Below, one piece after another: positions 31,725-43,395 of a stretch of DNA of 64,000 bases. The DNA comes from Lactarius indigo (Eukaryota; Basidiomycota; Agaricomycetes; Russulales; Russulaceae). The DNA lies in assembly GCA_025766275.1 (NCBI GenBank), contig JAFKAC010000053.1, positions 310,001 through 374,000 on the forward strand, given 5' to 3'. The position numbers were made by a program, and so were the translations under genes. Positions within the stretch are counted from its first letter, which is position 1. Each line of letters starts with the position of its first letter. The notes beneath the pieces were generated by a model, which was given only the letters and a program-made list of their open reading frames with translations, did not search any database and was not told the DNA's origin.

Positions 31725-34581
31725 ATGACACCCCCGGATGCACTCGTTCGTTCGACATCCTCGCTCGCCCCCTCAAGCGGCCCTTCCACCGCCGTTCCGA
31801 GCGAGGCTGACCTCCCACTACCCCCAAAGCCAGAACCACGTCTGTCCTTCGGAATTCCGGTGCTCGAATCTGCCAAATTCAGACTATCACACGATGTACG
31901 TGTGCCCAGTCCCGTGTCCGCCTCGCCCTTTCCTTCTGTGCCTAACACGTGTTGTACGCACGCCTTTTCGCAGTTTGCACGTCTCGTCAGGTCGTCCAGC
32001 TCAGTCTCCTCCAAGTCGACTCGCACAGGCGGAACTGCCGTGAGTTCATTCTAAAAAGTCTTCTCGTCGAGCCCTCCAAAACGTGTTGGTCTCTCGATGC
32101 CGTCCGCTGACTCCATTATCCTTGCTCCCACAGAGCACACACGGATCGCGCGCGGTGCCCTCAGACTATGAGAACGAGCCCCACTCTGGGCTGCCTCTTC
32201 ACCCCGTCGACCTCGACCCCCACGACATGCCTCCTCTCTTCTCTGACTCTCCCCCGGACTCTCTCTCCCGTCGCGCCAAAGTGAGTTCTCCCACCCACTT
32301 CTTCCTTCACCCCGTCCCACCCCACTTACTGACTTCTCAAGTTCTATGGCTTCCTTTCACGCTCTTCCTCACGCTCCCGTTCGCGCTCCAAGAGCGACAC
32401 CCGTCCCTCCGACTCTGGCTCCAATGAGAGTCCCGAACTCCCGAATGCCACCACCGCAACCACAACCTCGACCTCCGTCACCTCCGACTCTCACCTGTCC
32501 ACCGTCCCCCCGACGTTACGTCCGCTCTCGAACAATACCACCACGACCGGTGAAACTGTGACGCCAAAGAATATGCACACACTCACCTCCCGACACAACG
32601 TACAGGCGATTCTAATCAACGACTCTGGTATCGGCGTCGATGAGCCGTCGATCACCTACGACCGTCGGATGCCCCCTCCCCCAGTGCCCGGCCCTGCCAC
32701 CACCTCCCAACGAACCTCGACCAAAGAGAAGCGCCGTTCCAAGCCGCTTTTCGGCCTCCCCGCGGCGCCTTGGTCCCGCCCGACGACTCCAAAGGACGAG
32801 CAAGTTCCGCTTCCGTCACCACCCCAAAGCCCCCGTAACCGTCCATCCAAGGTTTCAAAGATAGAAAATTGGTTCAAACATGGTCCGTCATTCTCACTTA
32901 AATTTGATCCGGTTGCTGAGCCAACTCGCTTCGTCACTCGCAGGCACGACTTCGGCGACTCCTTCGACGTCACGTCCCGTTATCGCCGCTCCACAGCCCT
33001 TCAGACCTGCTATCTCTTCCTCCGTTCCCGCAGATCGTGCCGATGCGAGGCACCGTCCGCACTCGACCCCACCACGCATACACCCACCCGGCGTGGAATC
33101 TTCTGATTCTGAGCGTGACGGCCGCTGCTCCCCACTGTTGGGGCTCTTTACGAGCACCCGTGGAAGGGGCAAGCAGCGCGAACAGTCGCAAGACCGCCAT
33201 CCATCTAGATCCAGAAAACCCGTCGTAGGAGCACCGATGATGAGGACACGCACGGCGTCACGCGAAGGCCCAAGCGTCCCACCCAAACCTCCCGGCGGAG
33301 CACGGTTACCAAGCTTCGAATTCGAGCGCGGTGGAGGTGCGGAAGTGCGGCGCAGCACAAGCCATAACGGGCACCACCGACGCGTGGTCGCTTCACATGG
33401 CCATGGCAACGGCAATGGACACGCACATACTCACGCGAACCACCGCGCCCGCGGACACGCGCACTCCAATTCACTTGACATACGCACCCGCGGACATTCA
33501 CATAATACACATCATACCCACGCGCGCTCGCCCACTCACACGACGCACCCTGTGCGTTCACACACGCATCCACAGCCCAACCAGCAGCACCGCAGTACCA
33601 TGTCCCCGCACGCCGCCCTCAACTCCCCGCCGCCACCGCAGGGGCCGACCGGCGCGTCCGCAGCATCACAGTCTACCGCAGGCACCGCAGCGACGAACAC
33701 GACGACCGGCGCAGCGGTCACAGGCGGCACTGGCAGCTGGGGCCGTGTTGCGCGCACGATCGACTGGGTGCGTGGCGTTGGCGTGCACCCGCCCTTTGCA
33801 TTCGAGAGCGCGGCCAGCAGCACGGCCAGCGCCAGCGGTGAGCGACGGCCCGGTACCGGCAGCGGCGGAGGAGGAGGAGGGGCGGATATACGCGAACGCG
33901 AACGCGATAGAGATCGCGAGCGCACGCGGAGACACGTCGTACAGACGCCGCAGGTGCCTGCTGCGCCAACACCGGCACCACCACCGGCTTCGCCTGGGAA
34001 GAGCGTCGGCTCGGGTACAACAGGCACGGGCCGCTGGGAACAGCGCGAGGTCGAGTTGGGGCTCGGGCTTACGTGGGCGCCGTCGAAGATCCGCGTGCGT
34101 GAGTGGACGCCTGGCGGTACGTTGCCCGCTCAGCTTGGTCCGGAAGGGGAGGCGCGCGCGGCGCGGGCGCAGCGCGAGATGGAGCAGCGCGTGCTGGAGC
34201 GTGATGGAGCGCGGCGCACGCGCGAACGTCTTGCGGAGTATGAGATGGGCTATGCGCGCTCGAGGTCGCGCTCGCGGAAGGATAAGGAGGTGACGGGGAG
34301 GTTTAGGGAGGTGCTTGGTGCGGAGGGGTTCGAGGCGTTCAAAAAATGTGAGTTGGTCTCAGGTTTTTTTTTTTTTTTTGTTCGAGCGCGGGCGCTGATG
34401 GTGCCGGACTTTAGATGTGCGCAGGTTCGATGCGGATATCATCCCGCTCGAGGGCGCGTCGGGCTTGCTGGGGCGCGTGGAACGCCTGCTGGATAAGGCA
34501 CCTACGCGCCATGTCGGCACGCGTGAGAAGCGCGAGATGCTGGACGACTTGGTGCGGATCGTTCGCGAGAGCGAGTGGTGA
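31725..34581 (+). CDS. Large disordered His/Ser/Pro-rich protein with conserved C-terminus
   Basis: Not assigned to a family. Six exons give 831 aa: 31725-31895, 31974-32039, 32134-32280, 32342-32882, 32944-34347, 34415-34581; all phases agree. Most of the chain is low-complexity: Ser/Arg-rich (SRSRSRSK), Pro-rich, then a His-rich tract (about residues 490-570, H-x-H pairs), a Gly run and an R-E-R-D-R-E-R stretch. The compact C-terminus (FDADIIPLEG..LLGRVERLLD..REKREMLDDLVRIV) looks folded and probably carries the conserved function. In the last intron a T17 run and an upstream acceptor (CTTTAG) must be used: the CGCAG acceptor 10 nt later breaks the frame. Start Met chosen as the first ATG in frame; the N-terminus is uncertain. 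GC content is much higher than in the neighbours. Confidence 0.72.
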
Positions 34582-35165
34582 TTCCCCCCTTCCGCCCCCC
34601 ACTCCTGCACATGCATAACAGGACTTTGTTTCTCCATGACCCGTCATTCACTACCCTTTTATATATCCTAATCATCTAGTTTTATAGAGTCCCCACACCA
34701 CGCATTTTATGCATATCATTTCAACTTATTCCTATTCTTCATTTACATCGGCTTTTCTTGTATCCCCCTGCCTTGAGGTAGCTAGCTCTTTTCTACAATA
34801 CCGCCTCGTTATTGTGCAACTGCTTTCTTCCACCTTCCTACATACACTTTCCTTGGTTTCTTCCTCATTTCCTCGCCTTCATCGCCCCGCCTTGTTTCGC
34901 TACGTTCTTCACTTTACGACCCCCCATTCATGCTTACGCCACTTGCCCACGAGACGAATATAGCTATGTCATGTTGCATATTGGTACTGTACGTTTTCTC
35001 TCCGTCCGTGGTCATGTTTCCTTTTTTGTGTGATTTCTTTTACCATCCCGCCTGGAATAAACCAGGAGAGAGAAATGCTAATGTTGTTTATATCCTCTAT
35101 CCATGATTCTTACATCCCGTATTCGAGTAGCTATAACTAGTATACAACAAGCAGAGAGCGACTTG
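34582..35165. other. Convergent intergenic spacer
   Basis: Pyrimidine-rich 3' flank shared by two converging genes. No gene seen; an AATAAA-like ATAAAC lies near 35,057. Confidence 0.4.
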
Positions 35166-36034
35166 TTAAGTTGCTGGCCGCAGCGAGCGCAGTCGGTCCG
35201 CGAGGCTGCCGTCCTCCTCGCCGACGACCGAGACGCGCTCGGGTGGGGCGATGTCCGGCACCTCCTTCGTCGCGAGGTCCTGCTGCAGCTCGATGTTCGC
35301 CTCCTCCGCCATCTGCCGCATCAGCGAGTCCACCTGGTCCTGCGGCGTCGACACTGCCGTCGTCGAGCCCATCGCGTCTTCCATGTACGACGTCTGCACG
35401 TCGAGGTCGGAGAACTGCGACTCGAACTTGTCCATCACGAGGGATATCTACACCCATGAGTATGATGAGTTCGGCGAAGGTTGTGGAGCTGGGCACGTCA
35501 CGCACACGCTCGAGGTTCATCGTCTCCATGGCTTTGTCCATCCCCTTCACGACGCTCGTCATGTTCCCCGTCACCTGCCGCATCGTCACGGCCGTCTCGA
35601 CGCGGCTGGCGACGGCGTCGATGCGGCTGGCAAGGCGGAGGAGGTTGAGCGCCTCGCTCTTCTTGCGGATCGCATTGGAGGCGTAGATCCGCGCGCCGTC
35701 ATTGTTGCCCTGCTGCAGCGCCTGTATGACAATATCGATCGATTAACCCATTTTCATTGAGCCCGGGTTGTTGCGCACCTTCTTTAGCCGTGTCTTCTCC
35801 GCATTCTCGTCCTTCTGCGCCTTCTTTGCTTGTCGACTGAGCGACTTGGCCGTGAACTGCGGAAGGAAGGGGGGGTTCGGTTCAGTTTAGCGTTTCGGGC
35901 GTTGGGAAATGAAAGAAAAAGAAGTGTAATTACTTTGAGCTGGAACAGGGTCTCTTTGGGGGAGATCGATCAGATTTGGTGGGGAAATGAAGTGAAGAAG
36001 GCTGCGAAAAAAACTCACTCTCGAGGTTGCTCAT
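35166..36034 (-). CDS. DID2: ESCRT-III-associated protein Did2/CHMP1 (Vps46)
   Basis: ESCRT-III family protein of 203 aa that recruits the Vps4 ATPase to endosomal ESCRT-III and helps multivesicular body formation. Exons: 36034-36019, 35953-35934, 35856-35779, 35721-35506, 35447-35166. The N-terminal TLFQLKFTAKSL, the block [24 protein letters not shown] and the C-terminal MIT-interacting motif ([10 protein letters not shown]) are diagnostic for CHMP1/Did2, and the length equals that of the yeast protein (204 aa). The first two exons are only 16 and 20 nt, fixed by homology (MSNLEK-TLFQLK). Single-copy housekeeping gene; a start-less copy of its 5' half lies at 45,000-45,500. Confidence 0.93.
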
Positions 36035-36179
36035 GGTCAAGGTAAAGTGTTCCTAGCAAATCACCGACGACTTGACGAAAACCGGATCGGTCATGTGACG
36101 TTGTCACAAAAGTCACCGAACTTAACGATCACGACCACAAAATGAATGGTCCGGCGGACAAACGTCGATCAGGTCCATC

Positions 36180-36660
36180 ACCGCTCTGAGGGACATTCGC
36201 AGTTCTATAACCAGCCCCAGCCTTTTCCCCGCCCTCTCGGCTCCGATTCAGAACGAGGCCATCATGGATGCCTCTAGGCAGAATAATCACCGTCGCGTCC
36301 TGCACCTCGCCCGCGATCGCCCGCGCAGTCAATCCTCTCGATCAGATCGAGCAACGCCTAGTGTTTCCTAGGTTGAGGCTACTGTACTGTAGCACCGCGC
36401 GTCCCGGCCCAACGCACGACCACCCGCGTCGCTGCGAATACCGACTCTAGGTACGGGTACGCACGCACGCAGCGGCAGCGCCACTCCCGGTAGCAGGCAC
36501 CTGTCCCACTGGAGGCGCGAGCAACCGCTGGTGCGGGGGAAAGGCTGCTACTTCGAGACGGTCCGCAAAAGTTGATGGCTTTGCTGTGCGAAGTCAACGT
36601 TCCCAGGTACATCCCTTCAGAAATTGTGGGGCCCCGCGCGCGGATCAGCTGTGCGCGCAT
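36180..36660 (-). pseudogene. Decayed alpha/beta-hydrolase C-terminal remnant (unit A)
   Basis: On the minus strand the pieces LESVFAAT, ARAIAGEVQDATVIILPRGIHDG are clearly homologous to the end of the esterase at 60,067 (LEPAFAAA, ARVIAEEVQDTTVFVLPRGVHDD). The pieces are separated by frameshifts and no nucleophile motif remains. Two sister remnants lie in units B and C. Confidence 0.7.
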
Positions 36661-37312
36661 ATGGTCCCCGTCTTATTCACTGTGTGGGCTCCATAACTGA
36701 CGCTAAGCTCGGTCTGAATTGAGAATAAGTAATCGGGCTTACCCGTAAAGCGCAGCGATCGGCTGGCCCGCTGCGCAAGCAAGTACTCATACAGCCTAGC
36801 GCTGACCATTTAAAGCAAAAACAAATGCGACCCCAACTGGCCCAATGCCTTTAGCACTGAATCGAATCTATTTCCTACAGGTCGTGGCCCTCATTCAACA
36901 CAATCAACGGTCAATTATGTATGTAGGAGCTCTAAGGAGTGATGCCAGTTTGGACTGAGTGGCGATACAAACTGACCCCCACACATTCAAGTCCCTACCC
37001 AGACAACGGGATTGTAGAACCTTGATCAGTTCTAGGAAGAATTTATTTCTCGTGTACGGTGAGCATGTATGCCAGTGCGGATGCCAGAATTGACCCATAG
37101 GTAAAGCAAAACTAGTCGTACAGCACAAATACTCGACCGAGATGCGCGAAGTAGGATACGATAAAGCTACTCATGTCGGCGGTTTGTGGATAATTATATA
37201 AAACAGAGACTTCCACTCCACGCCAACTTCCAAGACTGATAAAAAGCGCCTCCTGGTCAATCCGTATCCTCGCAGAGTTACCAAATTATCTCATCCTCTA
37301 ACAAATTCCGGC
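36661..37312. other. Conserved 3' flank of the DUF6535 gene, unit A
   Basis: No gene. The segment recurs after the other two DUF6535 genes (46,150-46,813 and 53,950-54,614), including a stretch from about 37,130 (ACTCGACCGAGATGCGCGAA) to the stop codon, and is part of the tandem unit. Confidence 0.5.
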
Positions 37313-40300
37313 TCAACGATCGAGGTCCTGCATCGCTGTATCTTGTGACAAACCCATCGCGCGTAGTAGTTTCTCCAACGTCTGCTGCAGTCGGTCTAAT
37401 GTCTCCACCGTTTGGTCCTTGAGCCGATTCGAGTCAGGGCGCACTGCGTTCTCGACTTCCTTGTATATATTCAGCAGTACTTCCCGTTGGTCCATAGGCA
37501 CATGGCGCACATCCTCGAGTTTGAACCTATCACGAAGACGGCCTACGAGCATGTAGAGCGTGTCTTGAACTATGTCTAGCATTCCTGTCGGTGTGCCCTC
37601 TGTGGTGAACAAGATATCGATCTCGCCCGACATGAGGGAAATGACCTTCTGGAAATTGATGATGCGGAGCTGGCTAGGCGAAAGTAAATCTTCACGGTGC
37701 CCTGTGCCCAGGATAGCTGATATGCATGCCAGTTCCGCGTTTTCGGCGTGGCCACCAAGCAAAATGGGTGACTTGAAGCCATCTACCAACTTACATACGA
37801 TCAAGGCACTGAAGCAGCATCCTGTCATACGGGCAGTAGGATCCTGTTCGGTCTGGAAGTGGTGGGTGATCTCTGGGCTGGCCAGCACGAGGGGGAAGTA
37901 GGACGGCAATGGACGAGAACTTTGATGATACGCCTTGCCAGAGTGCCAGAGGATCTTCAGAGACATCCGCAGACAGCTCGTGCGTACTTCTTCCGCGAGA
38001 GGCGAAGTGCTTGGTATGCATAACTCAAGGAGCTCGTGGAGACGGGATACAATGATGCGTTCTGTGTCGTTAGAAACGTTGGATAGTGCGACCGCTTGAT
38101 CTGGCTGCGGTTCGGCGTTCCCCCGGTCCAGAAGCGCTTGAGAGAGGATGCCGAGCGTCTGTTGGAGTATGTCACTCGAGTCGAGCGGCACATCATCGAC
38201 TTTCAAGTAGCCGAAAGAGCCCAATACGAAGAGGGCCATATTGAAAAGTTCGATGGCGCCGGGCTGGGTAAGGCAAAGCTCCACGTCATAGACCTTAGAA
38301 CCAAGGACAGACGATAAGCATGCCAGTGCTCCATTGTTCTCAAGAAGGCTGCGTGCGCCGATGTCGATCACGAGCTTGTTTACGATCAAGGCCCCAACAC
38401 AACCACTTATCACCTTGTGGGAGAGGTCACCTTCCTTGCGTATGCGACGAGTGAACTCTGGGTGGGTGAAAGCGATGTAGAGGGAGGGTGACAACGGAAT
38501 CGAGTTTCCGCGTTCGATGTACGCTCTTGTGAAATGCCAGAGGCTTTTCAGACACGTGTGTAACATCATTCTGCACATTTTATAGAAAAGAGGTGGGATC
38601 CCTGAAATGCATCTTCAGACTATGGAGGCAAGATCAAGACGCGAGTGCGCACCGACCTTCCGAAAGGTCCACCAAGATATCTGTGTGATCTAGCCGCATC
38701 TCTTTGTCAATGTGTTGTAGAATAGCTTGAGAGAGGATGTTGAACGTCTGTCGGATGACTTGGACCATATCTAGCACACCCGAGGTTGCGCTACCGAAGG
38801 GGAGGACGAAGATATCTTCCGTCGCGAGGATAACTGTAGTTACGATTTGGATGGCCCCTGGGTGGCTAAGCAAATGTTCCACATCACGGCTCTCTAGACC
38901 TAGGATAGACGATAGGCACGTCAACTCGTCGTCGCTGATCGGAGTTGTGCGTGAGTGGATATCGGTTGCGAGCTTGTTTACGACCAAGGCCCCAACACAA
39001 CCGCTTACCATCTTGTGGGAGAAGTCACCCTCCTTGCGTATGCGATGAGTGAACTCTGGGTGGGTGAAAGCGATGTAGAGGGAGGGTGGCAACGGAACCG
39101 AGTTTCCGCGTTCGATGTACGCTCTTGTGGAACGCCAGAGGTTTTTCAGACACGTGCGTAACACCATTCTGCACATTTTATAGGAAAGAGGTGAAATCCC
39201 TAAAATGCATCTTCAGACTATGGAGGCAAGATCAAGACGCGAGTGCGCACTGACCTTCCGGAAGGTCCACCGAGATATCTGTGAGATCTAGCCGCATCTC
39301 TTCGTCAATGTGTTGTAGAATAGCTTGAGAGAGGATGTTGAACGTCTGTCGGATGACTTGGACCACATCTAGCACAACCGAGGTTGCGCTACCGAAGGGG
39401 AGGACGAAGATATCTTCCGTCGCGAGGATAACTATATTTACGATTTGGATGACCCCTGGGTGGCTAAGCAAATTTTCCACATCACGGCTCTTTAGACCTA
39501 GGATAGACGATAGGCACGTCAACTCGTCGTTGCTGATCGGAGTTATGCGTGAGTGGATATCGGTTGCGAGCTCGTTTACGACCAATGCGCCGACACAACG
39601 TCCTATCATACGGACAGGGCGGTCACCTTGCTCACGAATTAGACTGGCCATCTCTGGGTTGGAAAAAATGATACAGATGTCGGATAACGAAGGTGCCGAG
39701 TTCCCGAGTTTATTGACGGCTTGTGTAAGATGCCAAAGGCCCTTCAAACACATCCGTAAACAGCACATGTGAACCTCTTGTGTGAGAGGCAGCAAGTCCA
39801 CTGTCGTGCACGTTTTAAGGAGGTCCTGGAGGCGAGATAAGAGGACGTGTCCAAACTCTCTGTCAGCAGGAACATCGGCCAAAGAGTACTCCCGAACTGA
39901 TCGTAGTTCAGTCCAGTCACCCGTCGGTCGAGAGAGCCCGAGGGCACCCAGTGTTTGCTGGATCACGTCCAGCACATCCGATGGAATTGTGTCGGGGACC
40001 AATGTGCTGACCTCGCCCAACTTGAATGAAATCATGTTTGCAAGTACGACGGCACCAGGCTGTCTAAGTAAAAGTTCCACCTCATGGTGTTCGGTATCGA
40101 GGATAGTTGATAGGCACGCAAGCTCCGCACGGGTGACTGGGGTTGTGCGTGAGTTGATGTCGGCCGCAAGTTTGTTTACGACCAACGCCCCAAAACAGTG
40201 TCCTAACACGCGGAGACTGGAGTCCTCTTCTGCCCGAACACGACGAGTGATCTCTGGACCGGCGAGGGTGTCCCGGAAATAAGACGGCAGCACCCGAGAA

Positions 40301-41938
40301 GCCCCGAGTTGATTGTATGCTTTTGCAAAAGACCACAGGCACTTCATGCAAACCCGTAGACGGTTCTTGCGCGTCTTTTTGTCGAGGATTGATTTCTCCG
40401 GTATACACGTCTTGAAAAGATCGTATAGACGGGATCCGAAAATAGGATCCGAGTCGGTATTCGGTTGGTGGGACATAAGGGGAAGGACCGCCATTGTCGC
40501 ATCTTGGACAACACGAGAGTCGAAGAATCCTGGTACTCGCGCGGCAAAGTCTTCGATCTCCTTGTCTTCATCGAGTGCCGAAAGTGTCCATTCAAGGGCA
40601 CTCGTGACCACCGTTGAATCCGCTCTATAAGCGCTAAGCTCTATACTCTTTCGTATGCCTTGCAAGAACCACTGCTGACGTGTCTTGACCTGCTGTTCGA
40701 GAGCTTCCCACTTTTGGTACCAGTGAGATCCGTACACTCGTGGGTTGACCCAACTCGATATTTTCGACAAGGATTTGCGAATTCCGATGTTGGTTTTGAG
40801 AAATACGATAACGAAGAACTGGGATATACGCCACGTAAGGCTAGACAAAGGTGTAGCATATGGGCAATTGAGGAAGATGTTGGGTAAAATCGTCAAAATC
40901 GCGTATGCCAGAGCGAAAACCACGATGCAACTGAGGGTAGCGTACGCGACGGTTGCGTAGATTGGGAAAAGAAAGTCGACGAGACCGGTGAAGAACAGGA
41001 ATACTGATATGTGCAGGAGCGTGGGCATTGTCGCGACGGCTCGTGCCATTTCGAATCTAGTAATCCCGTCGAATATATATGCTCGCATGCGACCGCGCCT
41101 GTGAGTTGCACCGCGGCGTTGCGCGAGTTCCTGATACCGTCGGGCCCATTGTTGCATCAATGTCGCGGAAAGCGCGCAATTCAAGCTAAGGACCAAGCTG
41201 AGAAACCATAACACATTGACTCTGACGGCGGAAGCTGTTGGCTTGAATGGCTGACTGTTCTGCGCGACAACGCTCGTGAGAGGTATCCCGTTGGAGATAT
41301 TGACAAGTTGTCCAGATATTTGAGCAAGGAGTGCATTAGTCGTATCGCCGGAATCGGGGGATAGTTTATGGTAGCTTTCGATAATGAAGGAAGCGACGGT
41401 AGCGGAGAATAGACCAGTCTTCAATATGTGGTTTAGACAGTGAACACGCACAAGAAGGAGCGGAGCGGGACTCACAAATACGAGGATTCCGTCTGTATCT
41501 CCCTTCCAACTTTCAGTTATCTGTGTGTCCTGCTTCTCTGCCTCCGTGAGGTACATCGACCAGAGCCCATCAGAAGAGTCTCCGTGGTTCTCGTCTAGCA
41601 CACGAATGAGATTACAAGTTATGACTTAGGAAAGTCAACATACCACGCTGAACCACCGTGACTGTCTTATCTGCGGTAGTTTTCCCGTCGTGACGTTCTT
41701 TGGAATTTGTAACCCGAGGCTGAGGGTCTCCGCTGGTTGAAGGCTGGGGGTCTCCGTTGGTTGGAAGCTGGGAGACCCCGCCGGTCGGAAGTTGGGGTAC
41801 TTCGCTGGTTGGAGGCTGTCGGTGGAGATTTGAAGTATCCCTGGGTGAAAGATGCTCATCGACCGAAGGTTTGGGCTGCGGACCATCATTGGTCTGAGCC
41901 TCAAGGTCCGCATCATGATATACATTGGGCGATGCCAT
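37313..41938 (-). CDS. DUF6535 membrane protein A (1,451 aa)
   Basis: Very large protein of unknown function. Exons: 41938-41644, 41594-41476, 41418-39251, 39168-38653, 38570-37313; all introns GT-AG and in phase. A Pro-rich cytosolic N-terminus with short repeats precedes the DUF6535 domain, which begins near WSMYLTEAEKQD and holds four membrane segments (GLFSATVASFII, VNVLWFLSLVLSLNCALSATLM, LLHISVFLFFTGLVDFLF, YATLSCIVVFALAYAILTIL). After it come about five helical modules of some 190 residues, each with the pattern LCMKCLWxFxxAYxxxG..LPSYF..PEIxRRI..GALVVNKLATDI..ELACLSSIL. Exon 4 is an extra module fused in phase 2. The stop follows MQDLDR, as in genes B and C. Homologous modules invite unequal exchange. 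Confidence 0.85.
41717..41822 (-). repeat. 24-bp coding minisatellite in DUF6535 gene A
   Basis: About four to five tandem units of 24 bases in exon 1, coding 8-residue repeats such as PQLPTGGV, SQLPTNGD and PQPSTSGD. Genes B and C lack this expansion; their exon 1 is 87 nt shorter. Confidence 0.6.
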
Positions 41939-43395
41939 CTCTGAGTCTCAAATACCGTAGCGATGAGGGTTGCAGAGGGAAGAAAAATCGACGACACGAT
42001 GAACCGCCAGCAGGTGAAGAGAGTTATTATTTAAATACTGTCTCCCCATACCTCTTGCGATCGACCAACCAAATAGACCTGCATGTCAGTGATCGCCGTG
42101 CATGAATTTGTCGATTGAGACAAACCGCTACCAATAGTGATACTAATGTGATTTCCGGTGATATGTCACTGTCCCGTGTGGACAGAAGCTCTCGCATAAC
42201 TCATGGGCCTGCCGCACTCCTCGTGTCACATCCCAGCCAGTCCATTCTCCATCTGATAAATGGCCAATATGCTTGCCTATATGCGTAAAGTTGCCGTAAA
42301 CATGAAGTTGGTAGACCCTACACCGCTGAATAATCATTCAGAGAAAATCGGTACTTCGCCAGCAACTCTCCCGAAAGGTGCACATCAGTGCGGGTGTGGT
42401 CAACAGCAGGGCCAGCACGTCGTTGTCAGGGCGCGCACATCATAACTGTGAAATGAAGGGCAAGGCAACGGGTCGGGTCCGACAAGATGCGACCCCCATG
42501 CCTATACCGTGACTTTCGCACCCTCGAGCTGCTATCCGTGTTACGATTTCTGCAAATGTCACCATCATCGTGTCCCGATGTGGGAGACCGCGTGGGCCTT
42601 GACGTTGCTGACAAGGGCTTCTGACACCTTCGATCACATCGGCAAGTGTTTCACTCCAAAATTGTCACGCCACGCGTACACAGGCCTCAGGCCTCAATAC
42701 TAGTGACGAATGATATGGTCCGCGTCCCGAAGAGGTGCACCACAAGGGCATGAGATGTTTTCGGGGAGGGGGGGGGGGGGGTCGCTGGTGCGGAAGCGTG
42801 GACGTAAGTGCCCGTCCAGGCGTGGACCGTTGCTACCTGCTACCTAATCCCTGGCCTCGCTCATCTTACCATATATCCCATTTCCATTCCTTCTACTTGC
42901 CTACGAATTCACGGCTGCACGTTATATCGCTAAAGATTCGTTCGTTTTGAAGGAGTGCCGAGAACCGAGTGTCTGTGACCTACTGATATCCTGCCGACTC
43001 AAGACGTCCGGTTGTTACCCCACCTTCATTCAACGTTAAACGTCTGCATACGAAGATTCCATGATACCAGTGTAGGTATCAGTGTCGACTTGCGCACGCC
43101 CAAGCCCGACTCTTACAGACATACCAACCATACCAACGCAACGCCAACCCCGACTCTCACTGTCACCTACTAGCACGCACCGGCACTCCTCAGACGCCAT
43201 TGTGTACCCTTGGGTCAACGCTTCACTTTGTACCCACATACTAGAGGCAGAGCCCCTCTCAGCTCTCTTATGTGACTTGACCACGTCCCCCCTTCCCAGG
43301 ACCTTTACTGGGGCTGCCTCTGTTGGGTGCCAGCCCGTTGCCAGCGTGTTGCTTCTCCTAGTCCGAATACCACTCCGATAGACTCGGATACAATT
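41939..43395. other. Intergenic region with a G14 homopolymer
   Basis: No gene recognised. A run of 14 G at 42,768-42,781 follows GGGGA. The last 250 bases (about 43,150-43,395) match 59,830-60,066, the 3' flank of the intact esterase. Confidence 0.45.

Noticed and set aside
33331..34293. 320-codon open frame overlapping the His-rich protein in another frame
   Set aside because: It is a by-product of the GC-rich, low-complexity sequence; the chosen frame joins six exons in phase and ends in a compact domain.
39335..39772. Antisense open frames across the DUF6535 genes (also at 48,187-48,828, 57,223-57,570)
   Set aside because: They recur only because the sense modules recur; codon bias of the sense strand explains them.
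37313..41601. Reading DUF6535 gene A as three separate genes
   Set aside because: Each apparent gene end is followed by an in-phase GT-AG intron joining modules of the same pattern; one five-exon gene explains all parts.
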